The notes beneath the pieces are model-generated. The model worked only from the letters and a program-made list of their open reading frames with translations. It made no database searches and was not told the origin of the DNA. Below, piece by piece: positions 34,226-43,855 of a stretch of DNA of 57,409 bases. Made by a program: the position numbers and the translations under genes. Within the stretch, counting starts at the first letter, position 1; each line of letters begins with the position of its first letter. Source of the stretch: an uncultured Enterorhabdus sp. (GTDB lineage: Bacteria > Actinomycetota > Coriobacteriia > Coriobacteriales > Eggerthellaceae); contig CANSQM010000017.1 of the NCBI GenBank assembly GCA_947649205.1, positions 1-57,409 on the forward strand. The letters are read 5' to 3'.

Positions 34226-35518
34226 ATGGCAGAGACCACCTTCACCTATCACCCCGCAGGCAGTGCCGCCAGCGCCCTCGGTTTTGGCGCCATCGGCACC
34301 CACGCGGGCTTCCGCCCCGACCCCGAGCGGCTCGACATGGCCCTTGTCGTGGCCGACGAGCCCTGCGCGGCGGCGGCCACCTTCACCACCAACGTGTTCT
34401 GCGCCGCCCCGGTGCGCGTGTCCCGCGAGCACCTGGACGAGGGCGGCCCTGGAGCGCCGGCCTACGGCTGCGCCCGGGCCGTGGTCATCAACTCGGGTAT
34501 CGCCAACGCCGCCACGGGCGAGCGCGGCCTGGAAGCGGCCCGCGAGACCTGCGAGCTGGTGGGCGAGGCTGTGGGCTGCCCGGCCGACGAGGTGCTCGTG
34601 GCCTCCACGGGCGTCATCGGCCAGCATCTGCGCCTGGAGCCCTTCGCCACGGGCGTGCCCGCGGCTCTGGCGGCCCTGGCCACGGCCGAGGGGCCCGAGG
34701 CCCGCGCGGTCCAGGGCCTCGCGGCGGCCCGGGCCATCATGACCACCGACACCCGCCCCAAGCACGGCGCCGTCACCTTCTCGGGTGATGCCATCGGATA
34801 TCCGGGCGCCACGTTCACCGTGGGCGGCATGGCCAAGGGGGCCGGCATGATCATGCCGAACATGGCCACTATGATCGCCGTCATCACCACCGATGTGCCC
34901 CTCACGCCGCCCGACCTGTCAGCGGCCCTCACCGCCTCGGTGAACCGCAGTTTCAACAAGGTCACCGTGGATTCCGATACCTCCACTAACGACACCTGCT
35001 TCGCCCTGGCCTCGGGTGCGGCGGCCCCGAGCGGCCCGACCTTCACCCCGGGCACCCCGGCCTTCGCCGCCTTCCAGGAAGCTCTCGACGAGCTCACGAT
35101 CACGCTCGCTCGCGCCATGGCCGCCGACGGCGAGGGGGCCACGCGCCTCATCACCGTCACCGTGCGCGGAGCCGCCACGGCCGACGATGCCGACGCGGCC
35201 GCCCGCACCGTGGCCAATTCCCCCCTCGTGAAAACGGCCGTATACGGCCATGACGCCAACTGGGGTCGTGTGGCCGCCGCCCTCGGACGTTCCGGGGCCC
35301 GTTTCGACCAGGAGGCCGTGGATATCGATATACTGGGACTGCCCGTGTGCCGCGCCGGGCTCGTGGTGGACTTCGACGAGGAAGAGGCCCTGCGCCGCTT
35401 CGAGGAGCCCGAAGTCGCCATCGACGTGGACCTGCATGCGGGCGAGGAGTCGGCGGTCATGTGGACCTGCGACTTCTCCCACGAGTACGTGACGATCAAT
35501 GGAGACTACCGCTCATGA
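34226..35518 (+). CDS. argJ: Ornithine acetyltransferase / N-acetylglutamate synthase, self-processing
   Basis: A 430-residue protein of the ArgJ family. The autocleavage site is seen in KGAGMIMPNMATM, where Thr215 becomes the N-terminal nucleophile of the beta chain. It recycles the acetyl group from N-acetylornithine to glutamate, and in bifunctional forms also starts the pathway with acetyl-CoA. As no argA or argE is in the window, which form this is cannot be told. 12 nt after argC, with AAGGAG; its stop overlaps the argB start by 4 nt. Confidence 0.96.
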   Translation: MAETTFTYHPAGSAASALGFGAIGTHAGFRPDPERLDMALVVADEPCAAAATFTTNVFCAAPVRVSREHLDEGGPGAPAYGCARAVVINSGIANAATGERGLEAARETCELVGEAVGCPADEVLVASTGVIGQHLRLEPFATGVPAALAALATAEGPEARAVQGLAAARAIMTTDTRPKHGAVTFSGDAIGYPGATFTVGGMAKGAGMIMPNMATMIAVITTDVPLTPPDLSAALTASVNRSFNKVTVDSDTSTNDTCFALASGAAAPSGPTFTPGTPAFAAFQEALDELTITLARAMAADGEGATRLITVTVRGAATADDADAAARTVANSPLVKTAVYGHDANWGRVAAALGRSGARFDQEAVDIDILGLPVCRAGLVVDFDEEEALRRFEEPEVAIDVDLHAGEESAVMWTCDFSHEYVTINGDYRS

Positions 35519-36462
35519 AGTACGCCCAGCAAGTTCGCGCCGACGGGCCGTCTACCACGGCTGGCGAAATCCTCTACGAGGCCATGCCCTGGATCAAGCA
35601 GGTCACGGGCAAGACCATCGTCATCAAGTACGGCGGCTCGGCCATGGAGAACCCCGAGCTGGCCGCCGAGGTCATGGCCGACATCGTGCTGCTGAAGATC
35701 ATCGGCATCAACCCGGTGCTCGTCCACGGCGGCGGCAAGGCCATCAACCGCGTGTTCGACCAGTTCGACATCCCCGTGGAATTCGTCGATGGCCAGCGCG
35801 TCACCACCGAGGAGGCCATGAATCTCGTGCGCATGGTGCTCACCGGGGAAGTGAACCAGCAGCTCGTGGAGGCCATGAACGCCCACGGCAACATGGGCGT
35901 GGGCATCTCCGGCACCGACGCCGGCGTCATCGTGGCCGAGCAGGCCAGCCCGGCCCTTGGGCGCGTGGGGAAGATCACCCGCATCAACACGCCCCTCATC
36001 GAGGACTTGGTGGCCGACGACTACATTCCCATCATCGCCTCTATCGCCATCGGCGAGGACGGCGGCTGCTACAACGTGAACGCCGACATCGCCGCCGGCT
36101 ACATCGCCGCGGCCATCGGCGCCCACAAGATCATCTTCCTCACCGACGTGGACGGCCTCTACGAGAACTACCCCGACCCGGCCTCGCTCATCGCCGAGAT
36201 GTCGCTCGGGGAAGCCGAGGCCATGATCCGCGGCGACAAGCTGGCCTCGGGCATGATTCCCAAGCTCGCGAGCTGTGTGCGCGCCCTGGAATCCGGCGTG
36301 AACGGCGCCCATATCATCAACGGCAAGGTGCCCCATGCCCTGCTGCTGGAAATGCTCACCGACTCCGGCATGGGCACCATGGTCACCGGCCTGGCCTCGT
36401 CCCAATGCCTGAACTTGTCCCCGGTCGGCAAGTTCGCCGCCAAGCTCATCGAGAACCGTTAG
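35515..36462 (+). CDS. argB: Acetylglutamate kinase
   Basis: A 315-residue amino-acid kinase. The phosphate-binding KYGGSAMEN (about 38-46) and HGGGKAINRVF (about 72-82) are followed by the substrate-binding region with GISGTDAGV and by FLTDVDGLYENYPD. An N-terminal extension resembles that of arginine-inhibited hexameric NAGKs, so feedback inhibition by arginine is likely, though that is inference. Start ATG overlaps the argJ stop (ATGA). Confidence 0.96.
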   Translation: MKYAQQVRADGPSTTAGEILYEAMPWIKQVTGKTIVIKYGGSAMENPELAAEVMADIVLLKIIGINPVLVHGGGKAINRVFDQFDIPVEFVDGQRVTTEEAMNLVRMVLTGEVNQQLVEAMNAHGNMGVGISGTDAGVIVAEQASPALGRVGKITRINTPLIEDLVADDYIPIIASIAIGEDGGCYNVNADIAAGYIAAAIGAHKIIFLTDVDGLYENYPDPASLIAEMSLGEAEAMIRGDKLASGMIPKLASCVRALESGVNGAHIINGKVPHALLLEMLTDSGMGTMVTGLASSQCLNLSPVGKFAAKLIENR

Positions 36463-36471
36463 GAGCCTCTT

Positions 36472-37707
36472 ATGACCCTCGCCCGAGAAATGGCCCTGGA
36501 ATCCGAATACGTCATGGGCACCTTCGCCCGCAAGCCCGTGGAATTCGTGGAGGGCCGCGGCATGACCCTCATCGACGATGCGGGGAAGGAATACCTCGAC
36601 TTCCTCTCCGGTATCGGCGTGTGCAGCCTCGGCCACTGCCATCCGGCCATCGTGGCCGCCGTGAGCGACCAGGCCGCCCGGCTCATCCACGTGAGCAACT
36701 ACTACTATATCGAGCACCGCGGAGAAGTGGCCCAGCTGCTGTCGAGCATGCTGAATACCGGGGTGGACACGGCGCACCCTGAAGTGTGGAAGACCTTCTT
36801 CGCGAACTCCGGCGCCGAGGCCAACGAATGCGCCATCAAGCTGGCCCGGCTCGTGGCTCGCCGTCGCACCGAGGCCGCGGGGAAGGATGCCGAGCTCGCG
36901 CCCCGCCTCATCGTCACCTTGGCCAAGAGCTTCCACGGCCGCACCCTGGCCACCCTGGCTGCCACGGCCCAGCCCGCCAAGCAGGAGGCCTTCCAGCCCC
37001 TGCCCGCCGGCTTCACCGCCACGCCCATCAACGACGTGGAGGCCCTGGAGCGCCTGTTCGAAACCCAGGGCGATCGCATCTGTGCCGTCATGATCGAGTG
37101 CATCCAGGGCGAGAGCGGCGTGCATCCCTGCACGGAGGAGTTCATCGGTGCCATCCGCCGGCTCACGGCCGAGCACGGGGCGCTCATGATCTGCGACGAG
37201 GTTCAAAGCGGCATCTTCCGCACGGGCGTGCCCTTCGGCTTCCAGAACTTCGATGTGCTGCCCGATATCGTCACCATGGCCAAGGGCATCGCCTCCGGCA
37301 TCGTAGCCGGCGCTTGCGCGGCCCGCGCCTCTATCGCCGACACCTTCGCCCCGGGCGATCACGGCACCACCTTCGGCGGCTCGAACATCGCCATGGCTGC
37401 GGCCCATGTCACGCTCTCCACGCTGCTGGCCCCGGGCACGGCGGCCCGTATCCAGGAGGTGGGCGCCTATATGCGCGAGCGCCTGGCAGCGCTGCCCCAC
37501 GTGCAGGAGGTGCGCGGCTTCGGGCTCATGAACGGCATCGATCTGACCCACGAGGCCCCGGCCGCCCCCGATATCGTCGCCGCGGGCCTGGAGGCGGGTC
37601 TGGTTCTGAACGCCACGGGCCCGGCCACCCTGCGCTTCCTGCCCCCGCTCATCTGCTCCAAGGAAGATGTGGACGTACTCGTCGACAAGCTGGGCGCGCT
37701 GCTGTAA
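36472..37707 (+). CDS. argD: Acetylornithine aminotransferase
   Basis: A 411-residue class III PLP aminotransferase. Key parts are the NSGAEANECAIKLAR segment, SFHGRT, the pyridine-nitrogen Asp in CDEVQSGIFRTG, and the PLP-lysine Lys271 in TMAKGIASG. It converts N-acetylglutamate semialdehyde to N-acetylornithine. Last gene of argCJBD, 9 nt after argB and closed by a strong terminator. argF, the ornithine carbamoyltransferase gene needed next, is not in this window. Confidence 0.95.
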   Translation: MTLAREMALESEYVMGTFARKPVEFVEGRGMTLIDDAGKEYLDFLSGIGVCSLGHCHPAIVAAVSDQAARLIHVSNYYYIEHRGEVAQLLSSMLNTGVDTAHPEVWKTFFANSGAEANECAIKLARLVARRRTEAAGKDAELAPRLIVTLAKSFHGRTLATLAATAQPAKQEAFQPLPAGFTATPINDVEALERLFETQGDRICAVMIECIQGESGVHPCTEEFIGAIRRLTAEHGALMICDEVQSGIFRTGVPFGFQNFDVLPDIVTMAKGIASGIVAGACAARASIADTFAPGDHGTTFGGSNIAMAAAHVTLSTLLAPGTAARIQEVGAYMRERLAALPHVQEVRGFGLMNGIDLTHEAPAAPDIVAAGLEAGLVLNATGPATLRFLPPLICSKEDVDVLVDKLGALL

Positions 37708-37731
37708 AACCTGTACAGTTTGGTATTCTGG

Positions 37732-37771
37732 AATGCGGCACTGCACAAAAAGCAGGGCCGCATTTCTTTTT
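37732..37771 (+). terminator. Intrinsic terminator after argD
   Basis: A two-part stem: AATGCGGC (37732-37739) with GCCGCATT (37757-37764) and an inner CTGC/GCAG (37741-37744, 37752-37755), then TCTTTTTG. It isolates argCJBD from argGH. Confidence 0.9.
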
Positions 37772-37806
37772 GTCTGGGCAAGAGGCCAGGTAAAAGCCAT
37801 AATTTT

Positions 37807-37822
37807 TTGTGCAAGTGCACAG
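37807..37822. promoter_or_regulatory. Candidate ARG box upstream of the argG leader
   Basis: TTGTGCA-AG-TGCACAG matches the palindrome at 32017-32032 at 13 of 14 defined positions. A further half-site TGCACAA lies at 37828-37834. Both are 40-70 nt upstream of the argG promoter. Confidence 0.6.
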
Positions 37823-37874
37823 CATTCTGCACAATGAATTTGCGCCGTTTCCCCATATTTTTCCTAATTCTGGG

Positions 37875-37901
37875 TTGACGGCTCAGGAATTGGGGCATAA
37901 T
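37875..37901 (+). promoter_or_regulatory. argG leader promoter
   Basis: TTGACG (37875-37880) and a -10 around CATAATAG (37896-37903). Depending on which hexamer is used the spacing is 15 (CATAAT) or 17 (TAATAG). It is the best promoter between the argD terminator and the leader ORF. Confidence 0.65.
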
Positions 37902-37976
37902 AGCCGCCAGTTGCACGGCCAGGGGCCACGGGCTCCATAACTCGGATGGTCGCGCACCTATGAGAGGAACAGGTTC

Positions 37977-38120
37977 ATGATGCACGCAGCAGCTCAGAGC
38001 GAAACAGCCGCCGGCGCCAGCGCCGCGGCTGTGCTGCGTCCTGCCTCCCTCTCCCTCTTCACCACGGCCGGCGCCGACCGACGCCGACGTAGCCGCGGTC
38101 TGCGACGCCGACGCGCGTAA
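37977..38120 (+). CDS. Arginine-rich leader peptide upstream of argG
   Basis: A 47-codon frame (ATG ATG CAC ... GCG TAA) with GAGAGGA about 10 nt upstream. The peptide starts MMHAAAQSETAAG and ends with RRRRSRGLRRRRA: nine arginine codons among the last 13 (38079-38114). Four of these nine are CGA, a codon that genes nearby rarely use. The ORF lies between the argG promoter and argG, and its 3' end is inside a hairpin. This is the layout of ribosome-mediated attenuators such as the his and trp leaders: ribosomes would stall here when charged tRNA-Arg is short. It is too short and odd in composition to be a functional protein. Confidence 0.8.
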   Translation: MMHAAAQSETAAGASAAAVLRPASLSLFTTAGADRRRRSRGLRRRRA

Positions 38121-38201
38121 CGCAGACGAACTGCGGGGCCTGTGCGCCCCCTCGGTCCGTCATCGTTTCCGGCGGACCGCAAGCGGCCCGTCCGGGTCCG
38201 C
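38098..38201 (+). promoter_or_regulatory. Candidate arginine attenuator: mutually exclusive hairpins
   Basis: Segment A, GTCTGCG (38098-38104, within the leader's last Arg codons), pairs with B, CGCAGAC (38121-38127, just after the stop). The first five bases of B can instead pair with CTGCG (38131-38135). Further on, CGGTCCG (38153-38159) can pair with CGGACCG (38173-38179), while the overlapping GCGGACC (38172-38178) can pair with GGTCCGC (38195-38201). A stalled ribosome covering A would therefore reset the ladder. None of the stems is followed by a proper T run, so the off-state may use Rho or another mechanism. Confidence 0.65.
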
Positions 38202-38301
38202 GAGATTGCCGTGGTGTATCCCTTTGCCATTCCATTCTTGAATCGCGCCTTTGCGAGCCGGGCAGTGCCGTTGCATACCCATCTCACAAGAAAGGCCGAT
38301 C

Positions 38302-39701
<1,400 letters not shown>

Positions 39702-39702
<1 letters not shown>

Positions 39703-41093
39703 TGGCGCTCTGGTCGGGAAGATTCACCGAAGGCGCCGATGCCTTCACCCAGCAGTTCGGGGCATCGCTACCCGTGGACGAGAAGCTGTACGCCCAGGAC
39801 GTCGCCGGGTCGGTGGCCCACGGGCAGATGCTCGCGGCCCAGGGCATCATCAGCGTCGAGGACGCGGCGGCCATCACTGAGGGCCTGGCTGCCATCAAGG
39901 CCGATATCGAATCCGGCGCCGTCGCCTTCGACGTGCAGCAGAGCGAGGATATCCACATGGCCATCGAGTCGGAGCTCACGGCGCGCATCGGCGATGCCGG
40001 GGCGCGGCTGCACACGGGGCGGTCCCGCAACGACCAGGTGGTCACCGACACGCGGCTCTACGCCAAGGAGCGGGTGGGCGACCTCATGGCCGCGAACCTG
40101 GCCCTGCGCGAGGCTTTGGTGGAAGCGGCCGAGAAGCACTTCGATGTGATCCTGCCCGGCTATACCCACCTCCAGCACGCCCAGCCGGTGCTGCTGCCCC
40201 ATCATGTGCTCGCCTACGCTTGGATGCTTGCCCGCGACTTCGAGCGCCTGGCCGCAGCGCGGAAGGCGGCCGACGCGAGCCCGCTTGGCGCGGCAGCTTT
40301 GGCGGGCACCACCTATCCCCTCGACCGCTTCGCCACCACGGCGGCCCTCGGCTTCGCCCATCCCATTCCCAACTCGCTCGACGCCGTGTCCGACCGCGAT
40401 TTCCTGCTCGATCTCATCTACGCCTGCAGCGTGTCGTGCCTGCACCTGTCGCGCCTCTGCGAGGAGCTCATCCTGTGGTCCACGAGCGAGTTCGGGTTCA
40501 TCACCCTGGCCGATAGCTACGCCACGGGCTCCTCCATCATGCCCCAGAAGAAGAACCCCGATTTCGCCGAGCTCATCCGCGGCAAGTCGGGCCGGGTGGT
40601 AGGCGACCTCATGGCCCTCATGATGACGCTGAAATCGCTGCCCTTGGCCTACAACAAGGACCTCCAGGAGGACAAGGAAGGCGCCATGGACGCCGCCGAT
40701 ACCCTGGAGGACTGCTACCGGTGCGCCGCCGGCATGGTGGCCACCATGACCGTGCATCCTGAAGCCATGATGGCCCAAGCCCAGAAGGGCTACCTGGCCG
40801 CCACCGATGTGGCCGACTACCTGGCGAAGAAGGGCATGCCCTTCCGCCGGGCCCACGAGGTGGTGGGACACCTGGTGCTGCTGTGCGATCAGCGCGGCTG
40901 CGACTTGGAAGATCTCACGCTGGAGGACTTCAAGGCCGAAAGCGACCTGTTCGAGGCCGATATCGCCGGCTGCCTGAACCTGGAGGCCATCGTGGCCGCC
41001 CGTACCACCTACGGCGGCACGGCCCCCGACGCGGTGCGGGTGCAGCTGGAAGAGGTCAAACAGGGCCTTGCCGCCGATAGGGCGCGTCTGTAG
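39702..41093 (+). CDS. argH: Argininosuccinate lyase
   Basis: A 463-residue member of the fumarase/aspartase superfamily, releasing arginine and fumarate. It begins MALWSGRF as is typical, with HTGRSRNDQV (about 103-112) and the signature loop GSSIMPQKKNPD (about 276-287) carrying the catalytic serine. Translationally coupled to argG through the TAATG overlap. The fumarate made may feed anaerobic respiration, an inference only. Confidence 0.96.
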
Positions 41094-41406
41094 AGGCCCG
41101 TGCGGCGTTGGCCTGCGCGCCAAGGCTCGCTCTCTCTTGTTGCCGATATCGCGTCCCGGTTCCGGTCGGGCGCGTATCTTTCGGGCCCGCATCGCCTCTT
41201 GTGCCAAGGCGGTGCGGGCTCCTTGCGTCAGGGGCGCTTCTGCCGATGCTCCTTTTGCATTGGCCATGCCGATCGCGCATGAAGGAGAGGCGATCGGCGC
41301 GGCGGCGGCTCCCATGGGGTATGATGGCCCTCAGCATAAGGAGCCGAGAACGGGCGCGCCGGCCCCGCGCGAGCGGGATTGCCACGCCCCAACGAAGGAG
41401 AACCCC
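41094..41406. other. Intergenic region argH-hypB
   Basis: 313 bases without a convincing gene. A -10-like TATGAT lies at 41320-41325, 82 nt before hypB, and resembles the -10 seen before argC (33065). No clear terminator for argGH was found. Confidence 0.45.
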
Positions 41407-42087
41407 ATGGAGCAGCGACGCATCATCGAAGTGAAGCAGAACATCCTGGCCGCCAACGACGAGGCCGCCGACGCCTTCCGCGCGGCCCGGGCCGCCGAGG
41501 GCACGTTCTTCGTGGATGTCATGGCCTCCCCAGGCGCCGGCAAGACCACCATCCTGCTGGCCATCATCGCCGAGCTGCGCCGCCGGGGCGTGGAAGACCT
41601 CGCCGTCATCGAGGCCGATCTCGAGTCCGACGTGGATGCCCTCAAGATCAAGGAGGCCGGCGTGGCCTCGGTGGAGCTGAACACCCGCGGCGTGTGCCAC
41701 GTGGAGATGGGCATGGTGGAGCGCGCCTTCGCCGCCTTCGGCGAGACCCCTTGCGACTACCTGTTCCTGGAGAACATCGGCAACCTCGTGTGCCCGGCCG
41801 ACTTCGACACCGGGGCCCACACCCGCGTCATGCTGCTCTCCGTCCCCGAGGGCTGGGACAAGGTCATGAAGTACCCGCCCATGTTCGCCGCCGTGGACGC
41901 CCTCATCGTCACCAAGTGCGACTACCTGCCCCTGAACGAGGACTTCGACATGGAGCGCCTCACCGAGCACGCCCGCCTGCTGAACCCGGCCCTCGACGTC
42001 TTCGTCACCTCCGCCCGCACCGGCGAGGGCATTCCCGCGTTGGTGGACTGGCTCCAGGCCCAGCGCGCCGAGAAGGTGCGGGCCTAG
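41407..42087 (+). CDS. hypB: HypB-type GTPase for [NiFe]-hydrogenase nickel insertion
   Basis: A 226-residue G3E/SIMIBI GTPase. The P-loop ASPGAGKTTILL is at about 40-51, the nickel/zinc-site segment NTRGVCHVEMGMVERAF (Cys and His) is in the middle, LFLENIGNLVCPADFD follows, and the base-recognition VTKCDYLP is near residue 177. The N-terminal CxxCGC and His-rich nickel-binding stretch of some HypBs is absent. It usually works with HypA; neither hypA nor hydrogenase genes are in the window. GAAGGAG precedes the ATG. Its stop overlaps the convergent regulator's stop. Confidence 0.92.
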   Translation: MEQRRIIEVKQNILAANDEAADAFRAARAAEGTFFVDVMASPGAGKTTILLAIIAELRRRGVEDLAVIEADLESDVDALKIKEAGVASVELNTRGVCHVEMGMVERAFAAFGETPCDYLFLENIGNLVCPADFDTGAHTRVMLLSVPEGWDKVMKYPPMFAAVDALIVTKCDYLPLNEDFDMERLTEHARLLNPALDVFVTSARTGEGIPALVDWLQAQRAEKVRA

Positions 42088-43610
42088 CTGCGCGTCGCCG
42101 TGCGGTGCACGAGCAGCAGAAGCTCGCTGTGAGTGTGCACGTCCAATTTCAGATAGATATTGCGCATGTGGGTCTTGGCCGTTGAGGTGCTCACGACGAG
42201 GGTCTCGGCAATGGCCGAGGCCGTCATGCCCTCGGCGAGCAGCCGCAGGATCTCGCCCTCCCGTCGGGTGAGGCGATAGTCCCGGGCGAGGGCATCGCAG
42301 ATGACGGCCAGCTCGCCGTTCTCGACCGAGGGGGCGCCGCCCGGGGAATTAGTCTCTTCGGGCGCCCTGTCCGCTCCGTCGGCCGATCGCCCCTCGCGGC
42401 TCAGGGCGTTGTCGTCGAGCACCACGCCGGCGACGCTGCTCGTCGCCAGCACGAGGATGAACACGATGACGAATAGAGCGTATAGCGTATTGTCCAGCTC
42501 GCTCGACACCGAGGTGGAGAGCATCTTCCCGAAGGTGTACAGGGCGAAGGCGGCGCACCAGGTGCACAGGGGCGACCGCTTGGCGGGAATCAGGTAGGGC
42601 GTGAGCATGGCCAGGAACAGCACCATCTTCTGGCATACGTTCAAGGGAATGACGTAAAGGAACACCCATTGCTCGTGCAGGAGGCTCGTCAGGTAGAGGG
42701 CGATGCCGAGCGGGGGCAGTATCAGCAGGTTGTACAGGTCGATCTTTCGGCGCCCCCAGAAGTAGGCGATGAGGAGCAAAAGGGCCGCCCCTGCCGCGGC
42801 CGTGCCCGCCGCGGTCCCCAGCTGGATGGCCAGGGAGACCGAGTCGCCATCTTGGGAGGGCAGCCAGGCATAGTGGATATGGCCGAACACGAAGGGATAG
42901 CCGACGAGCGGGGCGAGGAAGAGCAGCACGGCGCTGCGCTGAGTGCCGGCGCCTGTGCCCGAGGGCCAGAGGGAAGTGTCGAAGGCGCCTGCGGGCCCGG
43001 CGGCGCCCAAAGGGGCCGGGTCGGCGTCGAAAGAGGCGCGCTTGTCCTTGAACCAGTAGAGGCAGGCGGCCGAAAGCAGGGGCACGAGGGCGATGAGCAT
43101 GAGCACGGCGTTCTGTTTGAAGAGCCCCGACAGGCCATTGAACAGGCCCAAGAACAGCAGCGAGAGGGCGACGAGCACCGCGAAGGCGCGGCCGGGAAGC
43201 ACGGTGAGCACTTCGGCCCAGCACAGCAGCAAATACAGCTCCCCGATGCGCTGGATAGTGCGGAGGAGCAGCCACACTGCGGGGGAGAGCGGGACGGCGG
43301 CTCCGGAGAGCAGGAAGATGGTCAGAGTCAGCGCACCGGCTATGGAAAACCCCGTCCACGGGTGACGGTGCAGACGGAAGAACGGACGCTGGTGGTAGAC
43401 CAGAGCGATTCCGACCAAGGCCCCCAGGGAGATTAACGCGGGTATGATGGCCGTGATCTCGCCGGCCTCCACGTTGCGCAGCGACGACATCCGGTGGATC
43501 TCGTAGGTGTAGAGCGCCAGGGCCAGGCCGATGGATGCGATGGAGGTGCCCGGCACCGATGCGGAAAGCTCGTTCACGAGTTGTCTCACCGGTACCGCGC
43601 GCACGAGCAT
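42084..43610 (-). CDS. Membrane-bound LuxR-family transcriptional regulator
   Basis: A 508-residue protein with roughly twelve hydrophobic segments, then a hydrophilic linker and a C-terminal LuxR/GerE helix-turn-helix (LTRREGEILRLLAEGMTASAIAETLVVSTSTAKTHMRNIYLKL). The start is uncertain: the frame reaches 43685, but the ATG at 43610 has GGAGAG at good spacing. It is divergent from the molybdopterin enzyme operon at 43856 and is its likely regulator, in the same arrangement as the regulators at 2411 and 8861. Convergent with hypB, overlapping by 4 nt at the stops. Confidence 0.85.
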   Translation of the reverse strand: MLVRAVPVRQLVNELSASVPGTSIASIGLALALYTYEIHRMSSLRNVEAGEITAIIPALISLGALVGIALVYHQRPFFRLHRHPWTGFSIAGALTLTIFLLSGAAVPLSPAVWLLLRTIQRIGELYLLLCWAEVLTVLPGRAFAVLVALSLLFLGLFNGLSGLFKQNAVLMLIALVPLLSAACLYWFKDKRASFDADPAPLGAAGPAGAFDTSLWPSGTGAGTQRSAVLLFLAPLVGYPFVFGHIHYAWLPSQDGDSVSLAIQLGTAAGTAAAGAALLLLIAYFWGRRKIDLYNLLILPPLGIALYLTSLLHEQWVFLYVIPLNVCQKMVLFLAMLTPYLIPAKRSPLCTWCAAFALYTFGKMLSTSVSSELDNTLYALFVIVFILVLATSSVAGVVLDDNALSREGRSADGADRAPEETNSPGGAPSVENGELAVICDALARDYRLTRREGEILRLLAEGMTASAIAETLVVSTSTAKTHMRNIYLKLDVHTHSELLLLVHRTATRS

Positions 43611-43706
43611 CCCCTCTCCGTTGCCACTGCCTGTCCCGCAATTGTATCGGATGGGAGGATTCATGTCTGGGGACAGTCCGGGCATAACCCCAGGTCATTG
43701 AAAATA

Positions 43707-43722
43707 TCATACTCGGGTATGA
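43707..43722. promoter_or_regulatory. Palindrome in the LuxR-molybdoenzyme divergent region
   Basis: TCATAC-TCGG-GTATGA, with two perfect 6-bp arms, sits in an A/T-rich patch 97 nt from the LuxR start and 134 nt from the molybdoenzyme start. It is the best operator candidate for the regulator at 42084-43610. Confidence 0.5.
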
Positions 43723-43855
43723 GGAAATTTCGCCGCCCCTTCCCCCTCTCTCCCTCTCAATTTCAGCCGCGCGGCGGATGTGCCCGGTGTTCCGGTTCCC
43801 TAAGGTGGGGACTGTGTTTCGCTTCGAGGCAACCATCCAAGAGAGAGGAGAGGGA

